A stretch of DNA of 64,000 nt from Candidatus Thiodiazotropha endoloripes (GTDB lineage Bacteria > Pseudomonadota > Gammaproteobacteria > Chromatiales > Chromatiaceae), in contig LVKA01000016.1 of the NCBI GenBank assembly GCA_001709035.1, positions 62,001-126,000 on the forward strand, given 5' to 3'. The notes below the pieces were generated by a model, which did no database searches, had not been told where the DNA came from, and worked only from the letters and a program-made list of their open reading frames with translations. Shown here in pieces: positions 19,117-28,346 of the stretch (position 1 is its first letter; every line of letters starts with the position of its first letter). A program made the translations under genes and the position numbers.

Positions 19117-22100
19117 ATGCAGGCAATATTGAGAATCATAAAAAACCGCTGGTTTGTCGCCATCCTGGGACTGATCGCGATCTCGGTGATCATCTGGTTG
19201 ATCGGCCCCCTGTTTGCCTTTGCCGGCAGCGAACCTCTTGCCTCGCCCATGGCCAGACTGATTGCCATCGGTGTGATCATTCTGCTCTGGGCGGCCAATC
19301 AGGCCAGACGGCTGTTTGCAGCACGCAAGAAAAACCAGCAGATGCTGGAGTCCGTTGTCGGTCAGAAAGAGCAGACCTCCGTATCGACCCAGGAGTCGGC
19401 GGAAGAGGTGCAGATTCTCGGGCAACGTCTGGACGATGCGATCCGCATTCTCAAAGAGTCGAAACTGGGGGGTAAACAGGATAGCCAATATCTCTATCAG
19501 CTCCCCTGGTATATGTTCATCGGGCCACCTGGAAGTGGTAAAACCACCGCCCTGCTCAACTCGGGGCTGCACTTTCCACTGGCGGACAAGCTGGGTAACG
19601 ATGCGGTACAGGGTATCGGTGGAACCCGCAATTGTGACTGGTGGTTCACCGATGATGCGGTACTGTTGGATACCGCAGGTCGATACACCACCCAGGACAG
19701 TTACGAAGAGGTGGACCGGGCTGCCTGGATGGGCTTTCTCGATCTGCTGAAAAAACATCGCAAACGCAGACCGATCAATGGCGCCCTGATCGCCATCAGC
19801 GTGGAGGACATTCTGCAGCTGACCGACATTGAGAGAATCAATCACGCGAAGGCGATTCGTCTGCGGGTCAAAGAGCTGATCGACCACTTCGGTATCCGCT
19901 TCCCAATCTATGTATTGTTCACCAAGTGCGACCTGCTGGCGGGTTTCAATGAATTTTTCGAAAATCTGAGCCGGGATGAGCGTAACCAGGTCTGGGGAAT
20001 GACCTTTCCGCTCAATGAAAAAGGCAGCCAGGATGATGTGATCAACCACTTCAAGGGTGAATTCAAAGCCCTGGAGCAGCGTATCGATGCCCGCCTGATG
20101 GACCGGCTTGAACAGGAGCGGGACGTCAAACGTCGGGTCTTGATCTACTCCTTTCCGCAACAGTTCAGCGCACTGCGTGAAGCCGCGGAGACCTTTCTCC
20201 AGGAAGCGTTCAGCGAGAACCGTTTTCAGGAAACCCCAATGGTCAGGGGTATCTACTTCACCAGCGGCACTCAGGAAGGCACGCCGATCGACCGTCTGCT
20301 TGGTTCGATGGCCCAGGAGTTTGGCCTCAACCGTCAGATTGCCCCAGCCTTTTCCGGTACTGGCCGCAGCTTTTTCATCAACCGACTGTTCAAGGATCTG
20401 ATCTTTGCCGAATCCCATCTGGCCGGTATCAATACCCGGGTTGAGAAACAGCGGGCCTGGCTACAACGTATTGCCTATGTGGGCGCCATCTCCCTGGCTC
20501 TACTGGCTGGCATTGCCTGGTTCACCAGCTACAGCCGCAATCAAAGCTATATCGATCAGGTTGCCATTCAGGCCAATGCCGCAGACGAAAAAGTCAACGG
20601 GGTGGCCGCTGATGATCTGACATTGACCAATGTGGTACCCGCCCTGGAGCTGGTGCGACGGATCCCTGGCGGCTATGAGGATCAGGAGAAAGAGATCCCC
20701 TGGTTGATGGGACTCGGACTCTACCAGGGCGATAAACTGGGCAGCGAGGCGATCACTGCCTACCACAACAGCCTTAAAAACCTGTTCCTGCCACGCATTA
20801 TTCTCAGCCTTGAAGGTCAGCTGAAACAGCAGGGTAACAACCCTGACTATCTGTATGAGGCGCTCAAGGTCTATCTGATGTTCGATGATAAGGAGCATTA
20901 CGATGCGGAGACTGTGAAGGCCTGGATGCAGTTGCAGTGGCAGCTCAGCCTGCCTGGTGGGGAAAACGCTCAAGCCCGTCAGGCCCTAGCGGGCCATCTG
21001 GATGCCCTGCTCAGCCAGATGCCGATGCCGCCAACCATCCCATTGGATGAGGCGCTGATCGGCCGAGTACGCAATGACCTGTTAAGAGTACCGCTTGCAG
21101 ATCGGGTTTATGATCGGATGAAACGAACCACCGCAGGTGGCTCGATAGCCGCATTGCGACTAACCCAGGAGATCGGCCCCGATGCGGAACTGGTGTTCAG
21201 TCGTCGCTCCGGTGAACCATTGGATAAGGAGATTCCCAGCCTGTTTACCTATGGGGGGTATCATAAACTGTTCCTCAAGGACCATCTGTCAATCGCCAAT
21301 AAATTGCTCGAGGAGAAGTGGATTCTCGGCCCTGATTTGGAAAAGATCATCGGCAAGACCGACCTGGCCAGGCTCAGCAGCCGGGTCAAAGATCTCTACT
21401 ACGCCGAGTACATCCGTATTTGGGAACAGCTACTGGCAGACATTCGGGTAAAACCTTTCAATAATATGCGCCAGGCTGTCGAGGTGTTGAATGTTCTTTC
21501 CGGACCTACCTCGCCGCTACGCCGCTATCTGAAACTGGTGCATGAGCAGACCACCCTCTCCCGCCTGCCGGGAGGCGCTCAGAAGGCGGCTGAGCTGGCG
21601 GCAGAACACGGATCAGGCATTACCCGCCAGTTGGCTTCAATCCTTCAGGTATCACCGGATGAGAGCCAGCAGGAGCCCGAAAAGCAGCTGCTGAGTACAC
21701 CGGTGGATCAACATTTTGCTGATCTGAACCGGATGATCAATGCCCAGGAGGGTGAGCAGGCTCCGCTGGAGAGAACCCTGGAGATGCTCAACGAACTGTA
21801 TGCCCACATGAACTCCATTGCCTCAGCCGGCAATCAGTCGAGTCAAGCATTCAACGCCGCGCGAGATCCGGCATCCGGTGGTGTGATCAGCCGCTTGAAA
21901 CTGGAGGCGCAGCGTCAACCCGGCCCACTGGCCAACATGATCAATACCCTGGCGGACGGCAGTTCCAATCTGACCGTCTCGGGGGTCAGAAGCCATCTCA
22001 ACTCTGTCTGGAACACCCAGCTTCTGCCTTTCTGTCAGCGCAGCCTGGCGGGACGCTATCCACTGGAGCGCAACAGCGTTCGTGAAGTGACGATCAGTGA

Positions 22101-22695
22101 TTTTGGACGCTTCTTCGGTCCAGGCGGGATGATGGAGAACTTTTTCAATACCTACTTGATCGATTTTGTCGATACCTCACGCAGAGTCTGGCGTTGGAAT
22201 GCGGCCGGCAATAAAACCCTGGGCATACCGACCAGTACCCTGCGGCAGTTTCAGCGGGCAGCGGTGATCCGGGATGCCTTCTTCAGCGGCAGTAGTCCGG
22301 AGCCGAAGATCAACTTCGAAATCAAACCGCTGAGCATGGACACCACGATCACTCAGATCACTCTGCTGATTAATCAGCAGCGGGTCAGATACAACCATGG
22401 CCCGGCCCGCTGGAACCGACTCACCTGGCCGGATGATTCCGGCATCAGCGATGCCAAGATCCTGCTTGCGCCGCCCGCAGGTAATAAACCCTCCGGTCTG
22501 ACTGAGGATGGACCCTGGGGCTGGTTCCGCATGATCGATCAGGCTGCATCTGAGGCCACCAACACCCCTGAAACCATCAATGTGACCTTTGATGTGGGTG
22601 GCCGTAAATCCCATTTTGCACTACGCGCAAGTGGTGCACTCAATCCATTCCAGCTAAAAGAATTGGCAGACTTCCGGTGTCCGAACAGACTTTGA
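19117..22695 (+). CDS. tssM: TssM / IcmF, T6SS membrane complex protein
   Basis: A 1192-residue IcmF-family inner-membrane protein spanning to TssJ. It has two N-terminal membrane segments (~10-32 and ~46-62) and a cytoplasmic GTPase-like domain with Walker A GPPGSGKTTALLNSG (~134) and LLDTAGRYTTQD. A third membrane segment follows (~448-468, YVGAISLALLAGIAWF), then a long periplasmic part ending in the TssJ-binding C-terminal domain. The Walker A motif is intact; many TssM proteins have lost it. The end overlaps tagF by 19 bases. Confidence 0.98.
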   Translation: MQAILRIIKNRWFVAILGLIAISVIIWLIGPLFAFAGSEPLASPMARLIAIGVIILLWAANQARRLFAARKKNQQMLESVVGQKEQTSVSTQESAEEVQILGQRLDDAIRILKESKLGGKQDSQYLYQLPWYMFIGPPGSGKTTALLNSGLHFPLADKLGNDAVQGIGGTRNCDWWFTDDAVLLDTAGRYTTQDSYEEVDRAAWMGFLDLLKKHRKRRPINGALIAISVEDILQLTDIERINHAKAIRLRVKELIDHFGIRFPIYVLFTKCDLLAGFNEFFENLSRDERNQVWGMTFPLNEKGSQDDVINHFKGEFKALEQRIDARLMDRLEQERDVKRRVLIYSFPQQFSALREAAETFLQEAFSENRFQETPMVRGIYFTSGTQEGTPIDRLLGSMAQEFGLNRQIAPAFSGTGRSFFINRLFKDLIFAESHLAGINTRVEKQRAWLQRIAYVGAISLALLAGIAWFTSYSRNQSYIDQVAIQANAADEKVNGVAADDLTLTNVVPALELVRRIPGGYEDQEKEIPWLMGLGLYQGDKLGSEAITAYHNSLKNLFLPRIILSLEGQLKQQGNNPDYLYEALKVYLMFDDKEHYDAETVKAWMQLQWQLSLPGGENAQARQALAGHLDALLSQMPMPPTIPLDEALIGRVRNDLLRVPLADRVYDRMKRTTAGGSIAALRLTQEIGPDAELVFSRRSGEPLDKEIPSLFTYGGYHKLFLKDHLSIANKLLEEKWILGPDLEKIIGKTDLARLSSRVKDLYYAEYIRIWEQLLADIRVKPFNNMRQAVEVLNVLSGPTSPLRRYLKLVHEQTTLSRLPGGAQKAAELAAEHGSGITRQLASILQVSPDESQQEPEKQLLSTPVDQHFADLNRMINAQEGEQAPLERTLEMLNELYAHMNSIASAGNQSSQAFNAARDPASGGVISRLKLEAQRQPGPLANMINTLADGSSNLTVSGVRSHLNSVWNTQLLPFCQRSLAGRYPLERNSVREVTISDFGRFFGPGGMMENFFNTYLIDFVDTSRRVWRWNAAGNKTLGIPTSTLRQFQRAAVIRDAFFSGSSPEPKINFEIKPLSMDTTITQITLLINQQRVRYNHGPARWNRLTWPDDSGISDAKILLAPPAGNKPSGLTEDGPWGWFRMIDQAASEATNTPETINVTFDVGGRKSHFALRASGALNPFQLKELADFRCPNRL

Positions 22696-23471
22696 ACTCA
22701 TTGCAAAACGAGGACTTTCCAGGCCTCTACGGTAAGATTCCTTCACTGGGGGATTTTGTCACCCGCCGGCTTCCACGCGGCTTCATTGCCCCTTGGGAGA
22801 CCTGGATGCAGGAGGCGATCGCCAACAGCCGGGAACAGCTTGGAGACTTCTGGCTCGATAACTATTTGACCAGCCCCATGTGGCGTTTCGCACTCTCGCC
22901 AGGAATCTGCGGCGAACAGGGGTGGGCGGGAATCATGATGCCCAGCGTCGACCGGGTTGGTCGCTACTACCCGTTTACCCTGGCAGCAAAACTCGATCCG
23001 AAGTTTAATCTTTTTCTGTTCATGGAGGAGTCGGAGAGTTGGTTTGCCCGATTGGAAGAGCTTGCCCTATCTTGTCTGGAGGATGGTTTCCAGATGGAGG
23101 CGTTGGAACAACAGCTGAGGCAGCTCGGCGCACCAACGGCGGAGCGGGAAGAACTGACTCAGGTGGATGCACCTGCTACCCCGCTGAACAATGCCTGGCA
23201 TGCTCAGTTGCAGGAACAGGCCGCATTGCGTGGTCTCTACCCCCTGTTTATGCCCCATCTGATGAAAAAACTGTTATTTGCCTACAGCATTTGGTGGACA
23301 CAGGGTTCAGAGCGGATCTCCCCCTCCCTGTTGATCTGTCAGGGTCTACCACAGATAAGAGGAGCCAGTGCATTGATTGATGGCGCCTGGACAGAGCATG
23401 GCTGGGAAGAGATAGAAACCGGTGCCTACAGCATGGGATTCGCCACTTCAGAAACACCAGAATCCTTATGA
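22677..23471 (+). CDS. tagF: TagF / ImpM family T6SS regulator
   Basis: A 264-residue ImpM (TagF, SciT) protein. Landmarks: FPGLYGKIPSLGDFVTRRLPR.F..PWE.WMQ, WRFALSPGICGEQGWAGIMMPSVDRVGRYYPFT and a C-terminal WWTQGSERISPSLLICQGLP. In P. aeruginosa TagF represses the system post-translationally, acting through Fha1 and independently of the kinase-phosphatase pair. The start is GTG at 22677, inside tssM. The stop overlaps the pppA ATG (ATGA), so the two regulators are translationally coupled. Confidence 0.95.
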   Translation: MSEQTLNSLQNEDFPGLYGKIPSLGDFVTRRLPRGFIAPWETWMQEAIANSREQLGDFWLDNYLTSPMWRFALSPGICGEQGWAGIMMPSVDRVGRYYPFTLAAKLDPKFNLFLFMEESESWFARLEELALSCLEDGFQMEALEQQLRQLGAPTAEREELTQVDAPATPLNNAWHAQLQEQAALRGLYPLFMPHLMKKLLFAYSIWWTQGSERISPSLLICQGLPQIRGASALIDGAWTEHGWEEIETGAYSMGFATSETPESL

Positions 23472-24223
23472 CCCAGAATCGATTCTACTGGGTCTCTGCC
23501 CACTTGACTGATAAGGGTAAAGTGCGCAGCATCAATGAAGATGCCTGCCTCGATCGGGCTGACTTGGGAATCTGGGTGGTTGCCGATGGAATGGGTGGGC
23601 ATGCTGCCGGGGACCTTGCATCAGGCATGATTGTGAGTGAGTTAAAATCGGTCGACCCAGGTAACTCAATCGGTGAACTTGCCGGAAACGTCGAACAAAG
23701 CCTGCATCAGGTCAATCAGCACCTGCTGTTGGAATCCCATCAGCGGGGTGGCGAGATCATCGGCTCAACGGTGGTTACCCTACTGGCCTATGATGGTTAT
23801 TGCATCTATCAATGGGCTGGAGACAGCCGTATCTATCTCTATCGTCGCGGAAACCTGAAGCAACTCAGCCGCGATCACAGTCAGATCGAAGAGATGGTCG
23901 AACAGGGCCTGGTCACTTCCGATCAGGCTGAACAGTCGTCCATCGCCAACTACATCACCCGGGCAGTCGGTGCTGCCGAGGTCCTGGAGCTGGATGCTGA
24001 AATGGTGGAACCCTGTGACGGTGACCTGTTTCTACTCTGCAGTGACGGACTGAACAAAGAGATCAAGGATGCAGAAATCGCCGAAATTCTAGGACGTTAC
24101 AGCTTTCAGGATGCAATACAGCAACTCATTAGCCTGGCCATGGACAGAGGTGCCAGAGATAATGTCACCCTGGTCATGGTGCAAGCGAAAGCGGTGCAAA
24201 ACCAGCAGCCCGATGAAATCTAA
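23468..24223 (+). CDS. pppA: PppA-type PP2C serine/threonine phosphatase
   Basis: A 251-residue PPM/PP2C phosphatase with the metal-binding and core motifs VADGMGGHAAGD (~38-49), GDSRIYLYR, CSDGLN and a final DNVTLVMV. The opening KGKVRSINEDA carries the conserved Asn-Glu-Asp. In H1-type T6SS the homologue PppA removes the phosphate from Fha1 and silences assembly. Its location, coupled to tagF in the T6SS operon, supports that role. The opposing kinase is not adjacent; the best candidate is at 30348-32168. Confidence 0.94.
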   Translation: MTQNRFYWVSAHLTDKGKVRSINEDACLDRADLGIWVVADGMGGHAAGDLASGMIVSELKSVDPGNSIGELAGNVEQSLHQVNQHLLLESHQRGGEIIGSTVVTLLAYDGYCIYQWAGDSRIYLYRRGNLKQLSRDHSQIEEMVEQGLVTSDQAEQSSIANYITRAVGAAEVLELDAEMVEPCDGDLFLLCSDGLNKEIKDAEIAEILGRYSFQDAIQQLISLAMDRGARDNVTLVMVQAKAVQNQQPDEI

Positions 24224-24288
24224 TCTGCTATATTGATCGACATGACAATCCAGCTAATTGCTACAAGCCGCCAAAAGGAATCTAAGAA

Positions 24289-25650
24289 GTGAATGAGGTA
24301 ACCAGCTTTCGGGATTTCTGCAAATTCCTATTCATTGTCATTTCAGTGCTGGCTCTCAGTGCCTGTCAGTTGACCGGCCCTAAAAAAGAGGCGCAACCGG
24401 TTGCCATGGAGCCGGAACCAATCGAAGAGGCTATCCCTCCACCTACCGATTCACTGACGCCCAATCAGCGGGTACGAAAAGCGCTGCAACATCTGCAGCA
24501 GGGTGACTATGAGAATGCCCGTAACCAGCTGAACTGGGCCTTGATGGATGATCCAGATCATAGCCGGGCCAACCATCTGCTGGAGCAGATGGATGCAGAT
24601 CCTATCGAGTATCTCGGACTTAAAAACTTCTTTTACGATGTGCAGCCGGGTGATTCGCTCTCCCTGATTGCTAAGAATTTTCTTAACGATGCCTACAAAT
24701 TTGTCATTCTCGCCAGATACAACAAGCTGGATAACCCCAGTAAACTGGCTCCGGGTCAGCGTATTCGCGTGCCGGGGGATATGCCGGAAAAGGTCAAAAT
24801 CAAGGCAAAACCCAAAGCCAAGCAGAAGCCTGAAGTGGCGTTGACTGAAGAACCCGTACAGAGCGAAACCGAACCTGACACTTCTAGCGATCTGAATACA
24901 GTCTCTTCCCAGGTAGATGAGCCACCGCCGTCAACAACTCCTGAACCGGTTACAGTGGTCGATCCAGCTTCGGAAACTGCGCTGGTAGTGGAGCCAAAGG
25001 CTGATCTCGAACAGCCGGAAGAGACAGCAACCACACTTGTTGATAGCACCCCAAACAGTGATGACGCACTGACTTCTGCCCGGCAGCTGCGTGCCGATAA
25101 AGACCTGCCGGCAGCCATCTATCTGCTGGAAAGTGAGAACAGCCGTAACCCCGAAGCTACAGAGGTACGTACCCAGCTGGCAAGTTACTACACGGAGCAC
25201 GCAAACCAATTGATCAGACAGGATGACCTGGAAAGTGCCCGACTGACATTGGAAAAGCTGATCATCCTCGATGCCTCTGATAACAGCGCAATCAATCAAC
25301 TCATCTATGTGGAAGACAAGCTCGAAGCCCGCAAGCTGTTACAAAAAGGAGAGAATGAAGAGCGTGACGGACAATATCAAACCGCGTATCGCACTTATGG
25401 CCAGGTATTGACCTATGATCCTGACAATCAATCCGCACAAGAGTCTCAAATAAGGGTGAGAAATCAACTGACTGGCAGTTACCATCGTCAGGCCATGCAA
25501 CTGTTTCGACGACAAGAGCTTGATGAAGCCATCGGGTTCTGGAATAAGATCCTGGAACTGGATCCAAACCATTCACTTGCCCCGGGTTACAAAGCACGAG
25601 CCCTGGAGATGAAACAGCAGATTCAAAGGATAGACTCGAAGCCCAATTGA
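24289..25650 (+). CDS. LysM and TPR lipoprotein downstream of pppA
   Basis: A 453-residue predicted lipoprotein. The start is GTG at 24289 after AAAGGA. The signal peptide ends in LALSAC with Cys26 as the lipid site. A TPR pair (~62-105) precedes a LysM domain (~115-162, YDVQPGDSLSLIAKNFLNDAYKF...LAPGQRIRVP) that should bind peptidoglycan. Then come a Lys/Pro and Glu/Pro/Thr-rich disordered stretch (~165-265) and a C-terminal run of TPR units (~265-445), including DPNHSLAPGYKARALEM. It is probably periplasmic and may help insert the secretion apparatus through the cell wall. It follows pppA by 65 bases in the same direction. Exact function unknown. Confidence 0.75.
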   Translation: MNEVTSFRDFCKFLFIVISVLALSACQLTGPKKEAQPVAMEPEPIEEAIPPPTDSLTPNQRVRKALQHLQQGDYENARNQLNWALMDDPDHSRANHLLEQMDADPIEYLGLKNFFYDVQPGDSLSLIAKNFLNDAYKFVILARYNKLDNPSKLAPGQRIRVPGDMPEKVKIKAKPKAKQKPEVALTEEPVQSETEPDTSSDLNTVSSQVDEPPPSTTPEPVTVVDPASETALVVEPKADLEQPEETATTLVDSTPNSDDALTSARQLRADKDLPAAIYLLESENSRNPEATEVRTQLASYYTEHANQLIRQDDLESARLTLEKLIILDASDNSAINQLIYVEDKLEARKLLQKGENEERDGQYQTAYRTYGQVLTYDPDNQSAQESQIRVRNQLTGSYHRQAMQLFRRQELDEAIGFWNKILELDPNHSLAPGYKARALEMKQQIQRIDSKPN

Positions 25651-26195
25651 TAGGCTGTGGTGGTGATCACTGCTTGGAGTTATTGAATCAGCCAGTGACT
25701 GAGCATGTCCTGCTGCCAATGCTGACAAACCAAACTAACAACAACCTATTTCTAGAGTAAAACTCCGTCTCAGTTTGGCTGCTGGTTGCACACGACTTTA
25801 CAACAGTTTTTTAATCATATCCCCCTGGTTAACAATAGCTATACCGGTATGTGTGAATGCGATATCTTAAGCAAGAATTTAATTCCTACGTTTGTTGATT
25901 CTGCTTGAAACAATCAGGTTTTGATCACAATTCGTCATGGCTATGAGCTATGCTTTAGTTCTATTGACTTTGCTCAATTGACTTCTATAAAAGAGCATGA
26001 ATAATAGCGCTGAAACTATTGTAATCTATTGGATTAAATCCAGGATTAAACTATATTTTTGGGAATTGTTTGCGGGATAATCTCGAACGGAATCAGGCTG
26101 AAAGCAGAGTTTTGCTTATCGTTATGTAATCTTTAATGGAACCATTTGTTCGCAGCAATAGATTTGATATTGATATCTAGCAAAATGGACTTAAT
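25651..26195. other. Non-coding gap after the T6SS array
   Basis: A 545-bp stretch, more AT-rich than its surroundings, with frequent stops in all frames. No RNA gene, terminator hairpin or clear promoter was recognised. It marks the boundary of the T6SS block. Confidence 0.5.
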
Positions 26196-26930
26196 GTGCT
26201 TGAAGCACTTTCGACAACAAATATAATAATTGCCGCGATCATTATCTGTTCTGCCTATCTGGTAAGAGGTATTGCAGGTTTTGGCTCAGGTCTTATTGCT
26301 ATACCCTTACTTGCATTGATGCTCCCCTTGTCATTTGCAGTACCTCTGATTGTATTACTGGACTACCTTGCATCTGCAAGCCACGGTGTAAAGCACCGTG
26401 AAGCAATTTGCTGGCGGGATATTTTGCCACTCCTCCCCTTTTCGATCATCGGGGTTTTGATGGCTCTCTATCTGTTCAACTCAGTCGATGCTCAGGTACT
26501 TCGTTATGGCTTGGGAATCTTTCTGCTGTTGTTCGCTGTCTATTCACTCTTCAGCATAACACCAAACGCCGCACCCTCTCTGCTATGGGCTGCCCCAGGT
26601 GGAACTCTGGGAGGTTTCATTGGCACGCTTTTCGGTACCGGCGGTCCGTTTTATGTCCTCTATCTGAAGCTCAGAGGGCTTAACAAAACAGAATTTCGTG
26701 CGACATTTGCGACCATATTTCTGATCGATGGCATTGGACGCTTGATAGGTTACATGGCAACCGGTTTCTTTGACCTTGCGTTACTCAAAGTCGTTGCGGT
26801 TGCGATTCCTCTGATGGCCATTGGTATGTACATTGGTGGGCAGATACACAGCAATCTTTCGCAGCAGACCTTTCAAAGGGGAATCAGCCTACTGCTCATT
26901 GTCAGCGGTATTTCTCTATTAGTGAAATAG
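26196..26930 (+). CDS. TauE/SafE (TSUP) family membrane permease
   Basis: A 244-residue integral membrane protein with about eight hydrophobic segments in two internally similar halves. Typical TSUP motifs are seen: VRGIAGFGSGLIAIPLLALMLPL in the first half and GGFIGTLFGTGGPFYVLYL in the second. The family moves small anions, often sulfite, sulfonates or other organosulfur compounds; the substrate cannot be read from sequence. Translation seems to begin at GTG 26196, since nearby ATG codons are in other frames. It is convergent with the FAH-family gene, with only 8 bases between the stops. Confidence 0.88.
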   Translation: MLEALSTTNIIIAAIIICSAYLVRGIAGFGSGLIAIPLLALMLPLSFAVPLIVLLDYLASASHGVKHREAICWRDILPLLPFSIIGVLMALYLFNSVDAQVLRYGLGIFLLLFAVYSLFSITPNAAPSLLWAAPGGTLGGFIGTLFGTGGPFYVLYLKLRGLNKTEFRATFATIFLIDGIGRLIGYMATGFFDLALLKVVAVAIPLMAIGMYIGGQIHSNLSQQTFQRGISLLLIVSGISLLVK

Positions 26931-26938
26931 TCTCTCAA

Positions 26939-27706
26939 TCACTCGAAAAGGTTTACCAAAGAGCCAATTCCATCGATTCGTATTTCAACCGTGGATCCCT
27001 GAGACATAGGCCCAGCGCCCAATGAGGTACCACAGGCAATCACATCTCCAGGATTGAGTGTCATATCCCTTGAGAGCCGGCTGACAATCTCTCTTGGGGA
27101 GAAAAACATGTCTTCAACCGGATAGTTCTGATGCTCTACACCATCAAGCAGTGTCCTGACAGTCAACGAGTCAACATCGAGTCCAGTAGCAACAACCGGC
27201 CCGACAGCGCCGAAGGTGTCAAAACTTTTGGCTCGGGTCCACTGAACAAATGATGGATCCTCTTTCATCAGTCCTCTGGCAGTAACATCATTGACGCAGG
27301 TGTATCCAAAAATGTACTTGTCTGCCTCATCCTCGTTGATGTTGCAGCAACGCTCCCCGATCACTATGCCTAGCTCACCTTCGAATGCCACCGGGCCATC
27401 ATAGGTTTCCGGTTGCCGTATCGTCTGTCCGCTCGCCAGAAAGGAGCCATTGGCCTTCATGAAATAGAGCGGATGGTTAGGCTGAGACCAGCCCTCTTTT
27501 GCCGCCCTTGAACGGAAATTATTCCACAAACCGATCATTTTCGACGGCTGAGAGGGAATTAACAGATTAATATCCGCAACCGGTAGAAATTCACCCGTCG
27601 CTTTCGACTCCTGAAACATATCCCCTTGATAAACGGCAATATGATCATTCCGTAAGGTGCCAAATCCCTGTTTACCCAAATACTCAAATCTGACCCATAA
27701 CTCCAT
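26939..27706 (-). CDS. Fumarylacetoacetate hydrolase (FAH) family protein
   Basis: A 255-residue FAH-superfamily enzyme. Metal and active-site features are present: the VAFEGELGIVIGE block, NDVTARGL.K, WTRAKSFDTFGAVGPVV, and LNPGDVIACGTSLGAGPM near the end. Members hydrolyse or isomerise beta-diketo acids and also include oxaloacetate decarboxylase/tautomerase-like enzymes; the substrate here is unknown. No aromatic-catabolism genes are nearby. The upstream region holds a 356-bp gap. Confidence 0.87.
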   Translation of the reverse strand: MELWVRFEYLGKQGFGTLRNDHIAVYQGDMFQESKATGEFLPVADINLLIPSQPSKMIGLWNNFRSRAAKEGWSQPNHPLYFMKANGSFLASGQTIRQPETYDGPVAFEGELGIVIGERCCNINEDEADKYIFGYTCVNDVTARGLMKEDPSFVQWTRAKSFDTFGAVGPVVATGLDVDSLTVRTLLDGVEHQNYPVEDMFFSPREIVSRLSRDMTLNPGDVIACGTSLGAGPMSQGSTVEIRIDGIGSLVNLFE

Positions 27707-28062
27707 AATCCATCTCCCTAATCAAATAGATCCAACCCAGTATCGTCACCTTTAACACTTACAGCTTTAAGTTACAGGTATAACAAGCTGATTTAACAGA
27801 AACAGACCTTTATGTGAAATCCATGATCCTGATCCATTAAATGCGCCTGTCCGCGATCACTGATGTTGTTACTGAGTAATCGAAATCCTGAAAAAAGATT
27901 TGCGTTCCCAGGTTATCAATCTTACACGGAATTTTATTCGCATCTTGCTGTTTTTTAAAGCCCTTTGGCTTAAGAAGCTCTGAAATGAGTCGCTAACTCA
28001 GGCAGATGGATATGTCACTGGTTACGTTGTTACAGGAGTGTAAGCTTATTCGTAACTGAAGT
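27707..28062. other. Intergenic gap with no recognised feature
   Basis: A 356-bp spacer upstream of the FAH-family gene and of a small + strand frame. It should contain the FAH promoter. No specific motif or RNA gene was found. Confidence 0.4.
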
Positions 28063-28086
28063 TTGTTTGACCTTTGGCTACCAAAT

Positions 28087-28311
28087 ATGATGGGACAACT
28101 CTACAAAATAGCACTCACTAGTTTTGCCATAGGCACTTTGTTTCTGCCTTTGCTGCTATTTGTTCATAGCCTCGAAACCCGTTACCCCGCTACCACACAA
28201 CTCACCAGCTTAGCGTGGTACGAATTGTTCATCCTACTCGCACTACTGGTAATTCCATTCGGCACCTTGAAACTCCTTCGCATACCCTGGAACAACAAAG
28301 AGTTGCAGTGA
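28087..28311 (+). CDS. Small predicted membrane protein (hypothetical)
   Basis: A possible 74-residue protein with two hydrophobic segments (LTSFAIGTLFLPLLLFVHSL and WYELFILLALLVIPFGTLKLL). The frame can be extended to a TTG at 28063, but neither start has a good ribosome site; an AGGAG lies too far upstream at 28034. Not recognised. It ends close to a solitary fragment of the repeat family found at 32447 and 52106. Confidence 0.4.
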   Translation: MMGQLYKIALTSFAIGTLFLPLLLFVHSLETRYPATTQLTSLAWYELFILLALLVIPFGTLKLLRIPWNNKELQ

Positions 28312-28327
28312 GCAGAGTTTCTGCAGA

Positions 28328-28346
28328 GTGTTAACAGCCCCTAGTC
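28328..28346. repeat. Solitary terminal-repeat fragment
   Basis: GTGTTAACAGCCCCTAGTC matches one end of the inverted-repeat elements at 32447-32553 and 52106-52394, without a partner end nearby. It lies between the converging small membrane gene and the TPR lipoprotein gene. Confidence 0.55.

Noticed and set aside
19000-20418. 472-residue minus-strand open frame opposite tssM
   Set aside because: It lies wholly over tssL and tssM coding sequence, has no recognisable domain and reflects the codon bias of the true strand.
25651-26195. Possible small RNA gene or attachment site at the end of the T6SS block
   Set aside because: No tRNA-like structure, terminator or direct repeat could be seen.
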